Source of the DNA: Hoplostethus atlanticus
Lineage: Eukaryota; Chordata; Actinopteri; Trachichthyiformes; Trachichthyidae
Assembly (NCBI GenBank): GCA_034670405.1
Contig: JAXDDX010000148.1
Span: 273,501-337,500 of the forward strand
DNA length: 64,000 nt
Direction: 5' to 3'
Every line of letters starts with the position of its first letter. The first letter of the stretch is position 1. This document shows positions 48,871-60,292 of this stretch, in pieces. Below the pieces are notes generated by a model. It was not told where the DNA came from. It was given only the letters and a program-made list of their open reading frames with translations, and ran no database searches. Both the position numbers and the translations under genes were made by a program.

Positions 48871-49930
48871 CTTGTATAGTTTCAGTTCTTGGTTCTTTTC
48901 ATGTTGTTTCATGTTTCCAGTGTTTCTTTGTTCTCCGGCTGTTCTGACGTCATGAAGCTCAAACTCTGAACCAGTCTCACCTGAGCAGAGCGACACCTTG
49001 TGGTGGGATGTGAACATTACGCCTGCTGGCAACTCAGTCCTACCAAAGATCCTCTATATGTGATCGTCTATAATGAACGGATGCAGTTCAAACTGATCAC
49101 ACACACAAGCTGGTATTGGCTTGAGTGGAACAATGACAGCTTTAACCAATAACCTCATGAATTCAACCATAGGAACATGTGGTGTGAATGTCCAGGTCTT
49201 CTTTCTGCTCCAACTATCTCTCAGGACCGAAACTATCAGGACATTTCTGATCTGAAGTGGCTCAACAAGCAGCCGAGCTGGAACATTCAACACTTCACTG
49301 GTTGGAGGAAAAGATCAGCAACACCTTTACAAGACGTTTATAAAACTACATGAACATGATCCATTTTCCAGAACATTTCCAGGCTTTCCATGACATCAGA
49401 ACCTTAAACCAGCATCAGATACATTTTGGGTTCAATCGGTTTGTCTCCTGGGCTGGATTATTTACTTCTTCGCTCATGCTCTTTGTACTTTATTCCAGTA
49501 TATGTTTTCTATTTCTTAGCATTTTGATAGTTTCTCGTTTGGTATTGTGTCATTATAGTAACAACATCAGGATAAACGCATTACTGCATGTTCAGTCATT
49601 TGTGATACTGCATGTGAGCTACTGCAGTGACAAAATGTTTCAGCAGAGCAAGAAAACTGTGATCATTTGGTGTTCAGGTTTATTAAGGAATACATTCATT
49701 TATTTAATGATGACAACTGCAAATATTTTCCATATTTCTTTTGCACAATTGCACACCAGCCCTTACACTTTGTATTGCACTGGCTTCTCTTTGTCACTGG
49801 GTGGCAGTCTCAGCTTTTAATACACGATGAAGACACACAACATCAATATTAATATTCCATTTGAGTAATAATTGTTATGATAAAACTTCTTTGTACAATC
49901 TCAGTTTCTATGCATCGGCCTAATAATGCA
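48871..49930. other. intergenic, no gene recognised
   Basis: A 156-codon + frame (49350-49820) is hydrophobic but AT-driven and matches no family I recognise. Confidence 0.4.
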
Positions 49931-49939
49931 TTATGTACC

Positions 49940-50945
49940 AATCTTAAGACTTTGCAGACCCGTTGGTGTTCAGAAACAGCATCATGTTGATGTTTTCTGG
50001 CTCTAGACAGTTCCTGAGGTTGCAGAATCGGTCGTCTGCATTTGAGAAGACTCTCTCCAAGGGTACAGCAGTGGAGACGATACCAAGTTTCTTCAGAGCA
50101 AGCTTGCTTATCGCCCCGAACATCTCCAAACCTGTGAATCTCCACCATGCAAGAGGGTTCCCATCCTCCAGAAGAGGGCATGTACTGGTTCAGAAGGTCC
50201 TGAAGTTCAGGAGCAGGGGAGGAAGACGTGGACACGGAGAGTGTCAACTATTTTACGCATTGCAGTTTTCTGATTGCGGTGCCCCAGGGTGTTTCTGAAC
50301 CTCGGGTCCAGGACATGGATTTGGCTTCTTTTAGACACTGGAGGGCCAAGATGGTTCTTCTTCTCATTTGCACTAAGAGTGAAATCAGTCTTAGCTCTCT
50401 CATCGAACACCACCAGCATTGCCTTGTACTGCTGATCCAGCCGCTGTAGCATGTGTAGCAGAGACAGCCATCCCTCCCCAGTGAACACCATCAGCTCTTC
50501 CTGTGGTATATTCAGCTGGCTTTCTAACTCTCTGCTCAGCTTCAGAGTCGCTCTTAAAGAACCTCACAATATCCTGACACTTGGTGACAACGGCCCCGAG
50601 GACGTCAGACGTCAGAACCTCTTAAATACCAAATTTAATGAGTAGGCAAAACAGGGCATTGGTGTCCATCTTGCCTGAACCTCTTTCAGCGGTGGCATGC
50701 CAGCCGTGACAACAGCGTGGACCTTTTCTTTTATGCCCCAAGCCTCGATAATACCTGAAAGTTGATCTCTGACGTTGGCTGCTGTGTTGTCACCAAGTAA
50801 CCTTGTAGTTTCCAGCATATGGGATTTGACATTCCCCAATCTGTCCATGACATGACGACCCACCGTCAGATAGGAGTCTTCAGCTCTGGACAACCACAAC
50901 TCGCCTGTCGGCACAATGGCGTCAGCTGCAGCCAAGGTTCATCTC
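49940..50945 (-). pseudogene. hAT-type transposase pseudogene
   Basis: Three minus-strand segments in shifted frames read in order as a hAT transposase. The first is 50935-50612 (LGDNTAANVRDQLSGIIEAW, WTPMPCFAYSLNLV), the second is 50491-50207 (GEGWLSLLHMLQRLDQQYKA, HVLDPRFRN), and the last is 50129-49944. The last reads LALKKLGIVSTAVPLERVFS and then NMMLFLNTN, which is the hAT C-terminal dimerisation region. Frame breaks and the missing N-terminal BED finger mark it as decayed. Flanking inverted repeats were not located. Confidence 0.75.
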
Positions 50946-50949
50946 ACCA

Positions 50950-51230
50950 CCATTTTCTTTTGCTTGTACACGGTGAGAAGTTGTGAGCACATCAGAGAAA
51001 TGTTGGGGATGTTTAAAGTAGGGTTAAGGGTTTTTACAAAAGCCTAGACACAATCATCTTCATCAGCCTTTCAGCTCTGAGTCCCTATCCTGAGTCCCAG
51101 ATTCCTCCCGATGGTCAGGCCAGCACCTTGCATGGTAGCTCACTGCCATCGGTGTGTGAATGGGTGAATGAGAGAGGCATATGTTGTAAAGCGCTCTAAG
51201 GAACAAGATCCAGATCAAAACGATGTGCCT
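50950..51230 (+). mobile_element. LINE/SINE-type 3' tail fragment
   Basis: GCTCACTGCCATCGGTGTGT, GAATGGGTGAATGAGAGAGG and TGTAAAGCGCTCTAAG resemble the conserved 3' end of common teleost retroposons. No ends or target duplications were identified. Confidence 0.45.
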
Positions 51231-52368
51231 GATCCTTCAGGGTCACTGTGTCGCCGCTTACGTCAAAGTACATAACAGACTAATATCCGGTCAGTATCGG
51301 ACCTCACATCCTGAACACGGTGAATGAATCAAATATAACAATAATCTTAAACACATACTACTGCTGTAGTAACACTATCCAGCAAAGGGATGCTGGGTAA
51401 TGTAGTGTGGTAAACCATTCTATTGAGTAATAAATACCAGAACCAGGTAACTAGTAATGTGTAACGTATTAGGACAGAAGAGAACCTGAGAAGATCATGT
51501 TCAGTCTGGTAGAAGAGGCAGAAGATGGAAAGTACAAAGAGAATGTGATCACCTTTCTTTATTAACATTAATAGTCTTTCCTCCAAATACATTCATTTCA
51601 TTTCCCCCAGTGATGGAGAATAAGACTTCCTGGGTCAGGTTGGTTGGTTATCGTGACTCTGTCCCACAAAGAAACAAACACCGGAGTCTTTTTCTCATCG
51701 TACTGAAGGAAAACTGACGTGACAAACCAGACATTAACCAGCCAACACTGTACTCAGTCTTACTACCCACCGGTAACAGAAACCAACCCCAAGAAAGCTT
51801 TGAACAACTTTATAACGAGGGTCAATAAATCAGAACTGTCAATCAATCTGAACAGAAACCAAATGCCATACAGCAACACACTTTTTTTTTTTACCTTACT
51901 TTTACTTTTCTACAAACTGGTTCCGTATACATGGCAGACTTCTCCCTTAAAATGAACAGAGACCAAATAAAATAAAAAAATAACCTAAAAAAGGACGAGA
52001 TGTTCTCTTGGTTTTTGAATTCCCTCGTCAGGATTTCTAAGGACTCCTGGAGGTCGGCGGGGTTCAACCATCCCAGCTGCTTCTCGTCCCCTAATTCTTC
52101 TGGCTGCGGTGCAGAACCTTCCAGGACCTTCCATAACATTCCAGAACCTTCCAGGAAAACGTGACAAAAGACAATAAAGACAACATGGTGCAACACGTTG
52201 ACTTCAGTTTACTTAACCTCAAGTTCCTAGTCTGGAGGAAGCAGTACTAGATTGGATACAACATGTCTAACGACACCAACGAAGCAGTACAGTACCATGG
52301 AGTTCCTCTGGGCTCCATCTTAGGCTCACTTGCATTGTACTGTCAAGCAGTCAAGAGACTATCTTACA
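51231..52368. other. region downstream of SMN-like gene; one coding-like block
   Basis: Mostly AT-rich. At about 52110-51985 (-) a frame reads PQPEELGDEKQLGWLNPADL and QESLEILTREFKNQENIS. Its composition is coding-like but no family was recognised and a second frame is also open. A possible minus-strand poly(A) signal (TTTATT on +) is at 51558-51563. Confidence 0.3.
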
Positions 52369-53482
52369 GTCTTAGTGACGTTACCTTACGTCCCGTCTAG
52401 ATGGCGTTACCTTACTTCCCGCCTAGATGGTGTTACCCTACTTCCCGTCTAGATGGCGTTACCTTACTTCCCGTCTAGATGGCGTTACCTTACTTCCCGT
52501 CTAGATGGCGTTACCTTAAGTCCCGTCTAGATGGCGTTACCTTACTTCCCGTCTAGATGGCGCTACCTTAAGTCCCGTCTAGATGGTGTTACCTTACTTC
52601 CCGTCTAGATGGCGTTACCTTAAGTCCCGTCTAGATGGCGTTACCTTACTTCCCGTCTAGATGGCGTTACCTTAAGTCCCGTCTAGATGGCGTTACCTTA
52701 CTTCCCGTCTAGATGGCGCTACCTTAAGTCCCGTCTAGATGGCGTTACCTTACTTCCCGTCTAGATGGCGTTACCCTAAGTCCCGTCTAGATGGCGTTAC
52801 CTTACTTCCCGTCTAGATGGCGTTACCTTACTTCCCGTCTAGATGGCGTTACCTTAAGTCCCGTCTAGATGGCGTTACCTTACTTCCCGTCTAGATGGCG
52901 TTACCTTAAGTCCCGTCTAGATGGCGTTACCTTACTTCCCGTCTAGGCGGCTTTACCTTACTTCCCGTCTAGATGGCGTTACCTTACTTCCCGTCTAGAT
53001 GGCGTTAACTTACTTCCCGTCTAGATGGCGTTACCTTACTTCCCGTCTAGGCGGCTTTACCTTACTTCCCGTCTAGATGGCGTTACCTTACTTCCCGTCT
53101 AGATGGCGTTACCTTACTTCCCGTCTAGGCGGCTTTACCTTACTTCCCGTCTAGATGGCGTTACCTTACTTCCCGTCTAGATGGCGTTACCTTAAGTCCC
53201 GTCTAGATGGCGTTACCTTACTTCCCGTCTAGATGATGTTACCTTACTTCCCGTCTAGATGGCGTTACCTTACTTCCCGTCTAGGCGGCGTTACCTTACT
53301 TCCCGTCTAGGCGGCGTTACCTTACTTCCCGTCTAGGTGGTGTTACCTTACTTCCCGTCTAGGCGGCGTTACCTTACTTCCCGTCTAGGCGGCGTTACCT
53401 TACTTCCCATCTAGGCGGCGTTCCCTTACTTCCCGTCTAGGTGCTGTTACCTTACTTCCTGTCTACATGACGTTACCTTACT
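52369..53482. repeat. 26-bp minisatellite overlapping the SMN-like stop codon
   Basis: About 42 copies of TTACCTTACTTCCCGTCTAG plus ATGGCG, with TTAAGTCCCG and GGCGGC variants, partly alternating. The final copy reaches the stop of the SMN-like gene. On the gene strand the end of the reading frame reads GAGTAAGGTAACG, and the unit reads GAAGTAAGGTAACG. The array would lie in its 3' UTR. Confidence 0.93.
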
Positions 53483-56400
53483 CCTTGGAGCTTGGAGGCC
53501 CGTAGGATCTTGCGCTTTCCTGCTGCTGAGCCTGTCAACACATTCACAGATGGTTAGTATCAGTTAGAACAGGAAAACTACATGGGATGTGCATTCAATG
53601 CTAACAATGCTAACTGTAAGGTAAATGGAGAATCTTCAATCCACAATGTGACAAACAACCAACTATAATTCAAAATGAGAAACCCCTTTAAGGTTTATTG
53701 TTCAGAATCTATCAGCAGTGAAAATGTGATATAGGGCAGTTTCTGACTGGAAGGTTGCTAGTTCCAATCCCCACCAGCTGGGAAAAGTGAAAGAGTAACT
53801 ACTGAGGTGTCCTTGAGCAAGGCACTGAACCCCCAACCACCAGTAGCAGACTGGTTGTACTGGTCAGCTCCCCATCTGAATGTGGGGAACTGGAGAAGAG
53901 CATGGAGCTCAGATAACCCTGGAGAAATAGAAGCTGAAAGAAAGAAATATCCATCCATCCATCGTTGCTGACCATGTAGCTGCCGGTGTGGAAGCCACAC
54001 ATGTACCAGGACATCAACATGCTGGACAGCGTCGCCGTGTCCAGGGGGGAACTGCTGCCGGGCTCCTTCCCGCCAGACGCCGCCAGGAGAGGAGGAGGAG
54101 GAGGAGGAGGAGGAGGAGGAGGAATGAAGGACACCGAATCCTAAAGAGGAAAATACTCTTGACTCAGAACAGCAGCTGTAGTAGCTGCTACTATAGCTAT
54201 ATATATGCTATATATAGCTATAGTAGCAGTAGTGCAGTAGGGTGGTCATTCCTGTGTAATATTCTTGTATCAGATGTGACTATGGAACAAATGTAGATGT
54301 ATTGTTGTTGTTTTCTCTGTTTTATGCACTTTGGGACTCATCAATCACCTGAATAATAAAGTGTAACCTGATCATGTCAGCTCAAAGCCCCGCCCCCCTC
54401 TTACCCCTGAGCTGGTGTTTGGTGGAGGAGGTACCGGGGGGAAGAGGGAAAAGGGGTTACTGGTGGGTTTCTCTGCTCCGGTTCCTCTCTCGTCTCCTGG
54501 AGTCTCAGCTTGGTTTTCTTTCACCTGAGCAACAAACAGCAGGACAACCTGTTCATCTGCAATCACACACTTTGAGAAAACCTCGTCAATGCAGGTTAGA
54601 ATGGAAGTTGGCAGCTGAAATGAAAAAGAAAAGAAACACGTCCAGAAGAAAGACGTCTAAATCTAACGCAATCTGACGTATTCAGATATTTTAAGACTTT
54701 TCCAGGACCTGCAGACTTCTTGTGTTTATAATTTCTAGTCCCGTAGCTGTAACGTCACAGGTTCAACCCCGTCAACAGCCAATGTGTCCTCAGGGCGTCT
54801 GACTTTAAGGTGACCAGGCCCTGCAGGGTTTTGAACTAAACACTGAACCCCTACCCTGACCTCTGACCCCTCTGGTCAATACATGTATGGGGTCTGAGAG
54901 GGATTCAAAACTACTTCCTGATTACTGAGTGGCCTGGAAAATCAGGAGCTCTAAACCAGGGACCATGTCAACGGGACGGTGGACCAAGAACTGACTGGAG
55001 GGTTTAGAGTGAATGTCCATAACTCAGAGTCACTGAATCACTCCACATGTACATAGAAAACAACACATGAACACTGAACCAGGTTACTTATTTCTTCCTG
55101 CTGACCTCAGACCTGCTCTAATCTAACGTTAGGCTGGCAAACATCCAGGAAGTTCAGACGCTACCGCTTTGTGCAGAGGGAGCGCAACAGGCAGCCAATC
55201 AGGAGCCTGGTTGACACCGCGTACGGTGGCCAGCAGGGTCAAAGTCTGACAACAGGCAAAGACTGAAGACAGACTATAACCCAGATGTGCAACGGTCAAT
55301 GTGAATGATCAGATTTGTGTTCCAGGCTGGGCAAGACCCCCTGGAGTCCAGGCAGCAGGTCCTGGTCCTAACCTTGGCTGCCGCGGTCCTGCTGGGTCCG
55401 TTGAGTTCGTTGGGGGCCAGCAGGTCGTCGAGGTCGTGTTCCTCCTCGTTGTTGTAGCCGTCGAAGCGAACTCGGCAGCGCTCCCCCTTCACCCACACCA
55501 GCACCGCCGGGTAAATCAGGCTGTCGGCTGAGTAGGCGGCACGACACGGCGAACCCGGCTTCCAAACCTGGAACGCAAAGACCGACTGAAACACCGAGCC
55601 GGCAGGCAGGAGGCCGACTGGCCAAAACCCACCAGACACTTTCACTAGACTCCACATGACGGTGACCTGCAGACCGGACTAGCTAACCAGACTAGCTAAC
55701 CAGACTAACCACCAGTGATTACAGGCATGAAGCTCCACAGAACTACAGTCTGGATCGTGTCCTGATCAGTAAACCTCTGGTACCCGGTGGTCTCTCCGAG
55801 GCCGAGCAGCCTCCGGGCTCTGCAGGGCGCTCAGCTCCATCTCCTCCTCGTTGCCGTAACCGTCAAACAGGACTCGGCAGCGCTGGCCGTCCACGCTCAC
55901 CACCGTCCCGGGATAGACCCGGCCATCCTCCGACCACACCGCCTGACACCGGGCTCCCAGCGCCCACTGAAGAGAAAGGGGGGGACTAGTTAGATATAAC
56001 GGTTTGACAATCAATAAAAACCAGATGTGATGGAGGTCAGGATCTGATTTTACAGTCTGTAAAACCTTCTTCACCCTGCCTTGACGTATCTATCTGTCTA
56101 TCCATCCATCCATCCGTCTATCCATCCATCCATCTGTCTATCCATCCATCTATCTGTCTATCCATCCATCCATCCGTCTATCCATCCATCCATCTGTCTG
56201 TCTATCCATCCATCCATCCATCTATCTGTCTATCCATCCATCCATCCATCTATCTGTCTATCCATCTGTCTATCCATCCATCCATCCATCTATCTGTCTA
56301 TCCATCCATCCATCCATCCATCCGTCTATCCATCCATCTATCTATCATCTATCCATCCATCCGTCTATCCATCCATCTATCATCTATCCGTCTATCCATC

Positions 56401-57684
56401 CATCCATGTTGGAGATTCAGTCTTCTGTTGTCTAAATTCAGGATAAAAAGTGAATGCCAATTAAAATCTGAAACTAATAGTTTGATCACTTTAAATTACC
56501 ATGCAGTTTAACATGATCACTTTGATTATTTAACATGTTAGATATCGTTACATATCAATATTTATTGTGATTATCATCTTAATTTTGTCCGTATCGCCCA
56601 GTCTGAAGACAAAAACTGAACGAGCGTAGCCTTATCAATATGAACCAGTAAATATGAGAGCACATTTGATCAACTGCAGGTTTTATCCGGTCCCTGACCC
56701 AGGATCAGCATGACAGTGCTAATCTGTCTACAAGCCTTTACCCTGGGCCGGGTGCCGGGCCGGGTGCCGGGCCGGGCTGCAGCCTGGCAGACCGCCTCTC
56801 CTCCGGCTGCCTGCGGCTCGGCTGCTCGGTCCAGCTTCTCTCCGCCTGCTTCTCTCTGCCTGCCGTCCTTCACATCAACACCAGTCGTCTATAGAGAGGA
56901 AGAGACAGAACCACATTGACCCGTTTCCCGTTGTGTGGAGAGTCAGTTCAAACATCTGGTTAATCTGCCTTGATCCTCTGCAGGTACCTGCAGGACACCC
57001 TAACATCAATGATTCACCACTTCATTAAACCTTCACCTTTAGCTGGTGTGCCTTTTATTACCACAATCCTTTTCCACCAAAACACCCCGTGGTGGGAAAT
57101 TCTCTTCTCTTCAAATTCTCAGAGATTTAATAAATAAATAAAGTGCTGCTGGGTGAATCACTTGCATGCCGAATTCGCCATCAGACACAGATATGTTGTA
57201 AAATGTCTTAAGTCATGTTCTGCCTGGCATGTCCGTCTGCTGATAAGTAACTCCACGTTAAACTGCCAGACAGAGTTTGAGTTATAGAGGTGGTGTGACC
57301 GGCGGCTGTCGGGGCCAGCCCAGTAGGAGTACTGGCTCTGGGCTAGCCTGAGGTCAGACAGCCTGGAGACAAGATGCAGCAGCAATAAGACTGTACAACT
57401 TTAAAACTGAACCTGAAGCGGTGTGAGGCCGCCGCCAGAGTCCTCTACCGGGGTTAAGTCGTCTTTTGCAGCCGCCACAACGGCCTCATCCTGCGGAGAG
57501 GAGAAAACACCCAGCTCACTAAGTTAGTTAGCTAACTAGCTAGCTAGCTAGCCGAATGGTTTCACCAGCGTTAACGTTAGTTAGCCGGTGTTAGCTTGCT
57601 CCACGATGTCAGCTTTCGCAACAAACAAGCAGAGATAAAACATACCGCCTCTGCTCGGAAAACATTTCCTTTGAATTCAGCCAT
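53478..57684 (-). CDS. SMN-related protein with two Tudor domains, complete, 8 exons
   Basis: SMN assembles Sm rings on snRNAs. Its Tudor domain binds dimethylarginine and its YG box self-associates. Exons (-): 57684-57646, 57490-57413, 56888-56742, 55966-55775 (donor alternatively 55784), 55567-55373, 54524-54405, 54140-53973, 53531-53478. All introns are phase 0, giving about 330 aa. Tudor 1 (residues about 89-145) has [20 protein letters not shown] and FDGYGNEEE. Tudor 2 (about 153-205) has [20 protein letters not shown] and FDGYNNEEE. Cage positions stay aromatic, with F for one Tyr in both and Y for Trp in Tudor 2. Eleven prolines (264-274) and a YG box (295-313, [19 protein letters not shown]) follow. 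The last exon is 54 coding nt, as in human SMN exon 7. The N-terminal 88 residues show no Gemin2-binding helix like SMN's. An in-frame ATG three codons upstream has weaker context. Canonical smn1 has one Tudor, so this is probably a paralog. Confidence 0.85.
53735..53912 (+). mobile_element. tRNA-derived SINE-like fragment
   Basis: GGTTGCTAGTTCCAATCCCC resembles a B box. It is followed by GAGGTGTCCTTGAGCAAGGC, ACTGAACCCCCAACCACC and CTGGTTGTACTGGTCAGCTC, a combination seen in common teleost short retroposons. It lies in the last SMN-like intron. Related pieces occur at 31015-31060, 43535, 45520 and 63500-63560. Confidence 0.5.
54091..54123 (-). repeat. coding (CCT)11 microsatellite
   Basis: Eleven GGA triplets on + encode the proline run of the SMN-like gene. 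Length variation would change proline number without shifting the frame. Confidence 0.95.
54730..54850 (+). mobile_element. SINE-like fragment
   Basis: CCCGTAGCTGTAACGTCACA followed by GGTTCAACCCC looks like a tRNA-type B box in an SMN-like intron. The extent is uncertain. Confidence 0.35.
56083..56406. repeat. TCCA/TCTA/TCTG tetranucleotide array
   Basis: About 80 tetranucleotide units. It lies in the SMN-like intron before Tudor exon 1. The Ser/Ile/His/Pro frame is an artefact. Confidence 0.97.
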
Positions 57685-57689
57685 AACTG

Positions 57690-59040
57690 TCATTTGTTAA
57701 AAGCACATTCATTTCACAAACCAACATTCATGTTTACGGGTCAAAGTAGCCGGGATTAACAAAGGAGTTTCCGGTACGTGTTTTCAAAATAAATAGTTAT
57801 TGGCGAACATACTGTATTTTTCTACATTATACAACGTACAAGTGTGAAGGTAAACAATTTATTTAAAGGGGAAACTGGACTAAGAGATTGTGTTAAAATG
57901 TAGACCCCAACATTACTTATTTCAAATCAAATATGCTCCCTTGGCTTAAAAACGGACACATTTTTCCCACTATAAATGTCCATGCAACATGAAATTGTGA
58001 CTTTTATTTTAAAGTTAAAGTCGATTAACTTCCGGTCTTCATCTGTTTGTCTCTGACTGATTGACGCAGCTCGTCACAACTGTAGCAACCGGCAGCAAGT
58101 AGTGCTTATTACAAAACTCCCGCGAGCAGTTACGTGACGTTTCGTCATCAGGTGGACGGGGCTGGGATATGTAGTCATTTTAAACCAGGATGCTCAACTT
58201 TGCATTTATTTATTTATTTTGTTTTTTTTGTTTTTTTTTAATGTATTATTTATTCAACTTTTTATTTATTAGTTCATTTACTTCATGACCTTCAGTGTAT
58301 TCATTGTATTGGTCAGATTATCCTGCAGTTTCACTGAGCCCCATTTTGTCATGAATTGTGGTTAAATAAAGAATGTTCATAACTAACGGTCCTACTGTGG
58401 TGACAGTGTGGTGTCTAGTCAGCAGCCGAGTCACTTCGTTGGATGAGGAAACTCGTTAAACGACCTGATGGTTTCATACCTGAGCGGCGTCGTTGTAGTT
58501 GGTCACATCCTAATTTGTCACCAGAGACATGAGGGAGGCTCGCTCTTCCTCTTCCTGGATCCACGTGTCAGACGTTGGTCTTCCTCTGGTGTTACCGTCT
58601 GGAGGAAGAGGAAGAGGAGAGGTGAGCAGGTCAACACCACAGACACCCCCCGGCACACACACACACACATTCTCACACACAGCATGTGTAACCTCAATGT
58701 AATAGGGGTGTGTATTGCAAAATGCAAGGTGTGATCAGTAGGACTGCTACTGTCTCACAAACAGCCCATAATATCTCTGCAGGGGGTTGATAGGTTGTTG
58801 ATCAATACTAATGACCAGCTGAGACCCCCCAGGTGGTTCCAGCCTCCTGCTGCTGAATATCACCAGCTAAAAACAATGTTCAACAATAATAATTAATATA
58901 AATAACAACATCAATAATAATGATCAATATAAATAACAACATCAATAATAATCAATATAAATGACATCAATAATAATAATCAATATAAATAACAACATCA
59001 ATAATAATCAATATAAATCTTCTCAGATGGCTTATTAATC
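57690..59040. other. region upstream of SMN-like gene, no gene recognised
   Basis: The SMN-like promoter probably lies within 57690-58160. A TTACGTGACGTTTCGTCA stretch at 58130-58148 contains a CRE-like TGACGT. A minus-strand segment at 58600-58518 (TVTPEEDQRLTRGSRKRKSE) follows a good TTCCTCCAG acceptor but has no partner exons. Confidence 0.35.
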
Positions 59041-59052
59041 TCTAGTAGATTA

Positions 59053-59230
59053 ATGTTCCTCCATGTTCCTCCATGTTCCTTCGTGTTCCTCCATGTTCCT
59101 CCATGTTCCTCATGTTCCTCCATGTTCCTCCATGTTCCTTCATGTTCCTCCATGTTCCTCCATGTTCCTCCATGTTCCTTCATGTTCCTCCATGTTCCTC
59201 CATGTTCCTTCATGTTCCTCCATGTTCAGA
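59053..59230. repeat. CCATGTTCCT tandem array
   Basis: About 17 copies of a 10-base unit, mainly TCCATGTTCC with TTCATGTTCC variants. Confidence 0.95.
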
Positions 59231-59309
59231 ACACCACAGTTCAACCTGTTCATCAGACCTATATATATATATATATAAAACTCAATATTAAGTATTATAG
59301 ACACAGTGT

Positions 59310-60292
59310 AGGAATATTATAGTAATATTATAGTAATATTAAAGGAATATTAAAGGAATATTATAGGAATATTAAAGGAATATTATAGTAATATTATAGG
59401 AATATTAAAGGGATATTAAAGGAATATTAAAGGCATATTATAGTAATATTATAGGAATATTAAAGGGATATTAAAGGAATATTATAGGAATTTTCAGGTC
59501 CATGTTTCAACATTATAGATCTGTTCTGTAGCTTATAGTGTTTTGGTACCACATATATATAATGTAATATGACATCTTATCTCAAAAGGTTGTTATAAAT
59601 GAATTAGACTTGACTTGTTTTTTCTCAGGATGGTCGATAGTGATGATCAACATCAATCAATCAGAACCATTAGAGCCTCTTATCAGTGATCAGTAGTGTT
59701 GAATAGCTTCACATGAAGGCTCTACTGGATAACTCTTCACAGCCTTATGATAACATCTGGGTTATGGTATCGATTGGCATTCCTGATTGGCATTTGATCA
59801 CTTGATTTCATCAAAGCTACACAGTCACGTGATTAGTGAAAAGCCCATCAACGCTTCACAGCTTAATAAAACCAAATGGCTGCTGAATTTCCTGATCATC
59901 TTCAAAATGATGTAAGACAGGTTTGATCTCCAGGAGACATTTAGTCACCAATCACCTGGGAGAAATAACTAGTAACCCTATAATACTACACAGATATCAC
60001 AGGAAACTATAGGAATATTATAGGGACACTAAAGGAGACAAACAGGTCACAATAAACTCAAGAGTCTATTAGTCCACAGACACATTAGAAATCTCTATAG
60101 GAATATTATAGGAATTGTATAGGAATATTATAGGAATATTATAAGAACATTATAGGAATGTTATAAGAATATTATAGGAATATTATAGGAATATTATAAG
60201 AACATTATAGGAATATTATAGGAATGTTATAAGAATATTATAGGAATATTATAGAATATTATAGGAATGTTATAGGAATATTATAGGGTTAC
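59310..60292. repeat. GGAATATTATA 11-bp arrays (two blocks)
   Basis: Blocks 59310-59492 and 60098-60290 consist of GGAATATTAWA units. They are separated by about 600 bases of ordinary non-coding sequence that holds isolated copies of the unit. Confidence 0.9.

Noticed and set aside
49350..49820. 156-codon hydrophobic frame, considered as a receptor fragment
   Set aside because: No conserved receptor motifs. Its hydrophobicity follows from T-rich codons.
53478..57684. Canonical smn1 or SMNDC1
   Set aside because: smn1 and SMNDC1 each have a single Tudor domain, smn1 has a Gemin2-binding N-terminus, and SMNDC1 has no YG box. This gene has two Tudor domains plus a YG box.
58518..58600. Minus-strand exon-like segment TVTPEEDQRLTRGSRKRKSE
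   Set aside because: It has an acceptor but no partner exons, and it is not in line with the SMN-like first exon. The evidence is too thin for a gene call.
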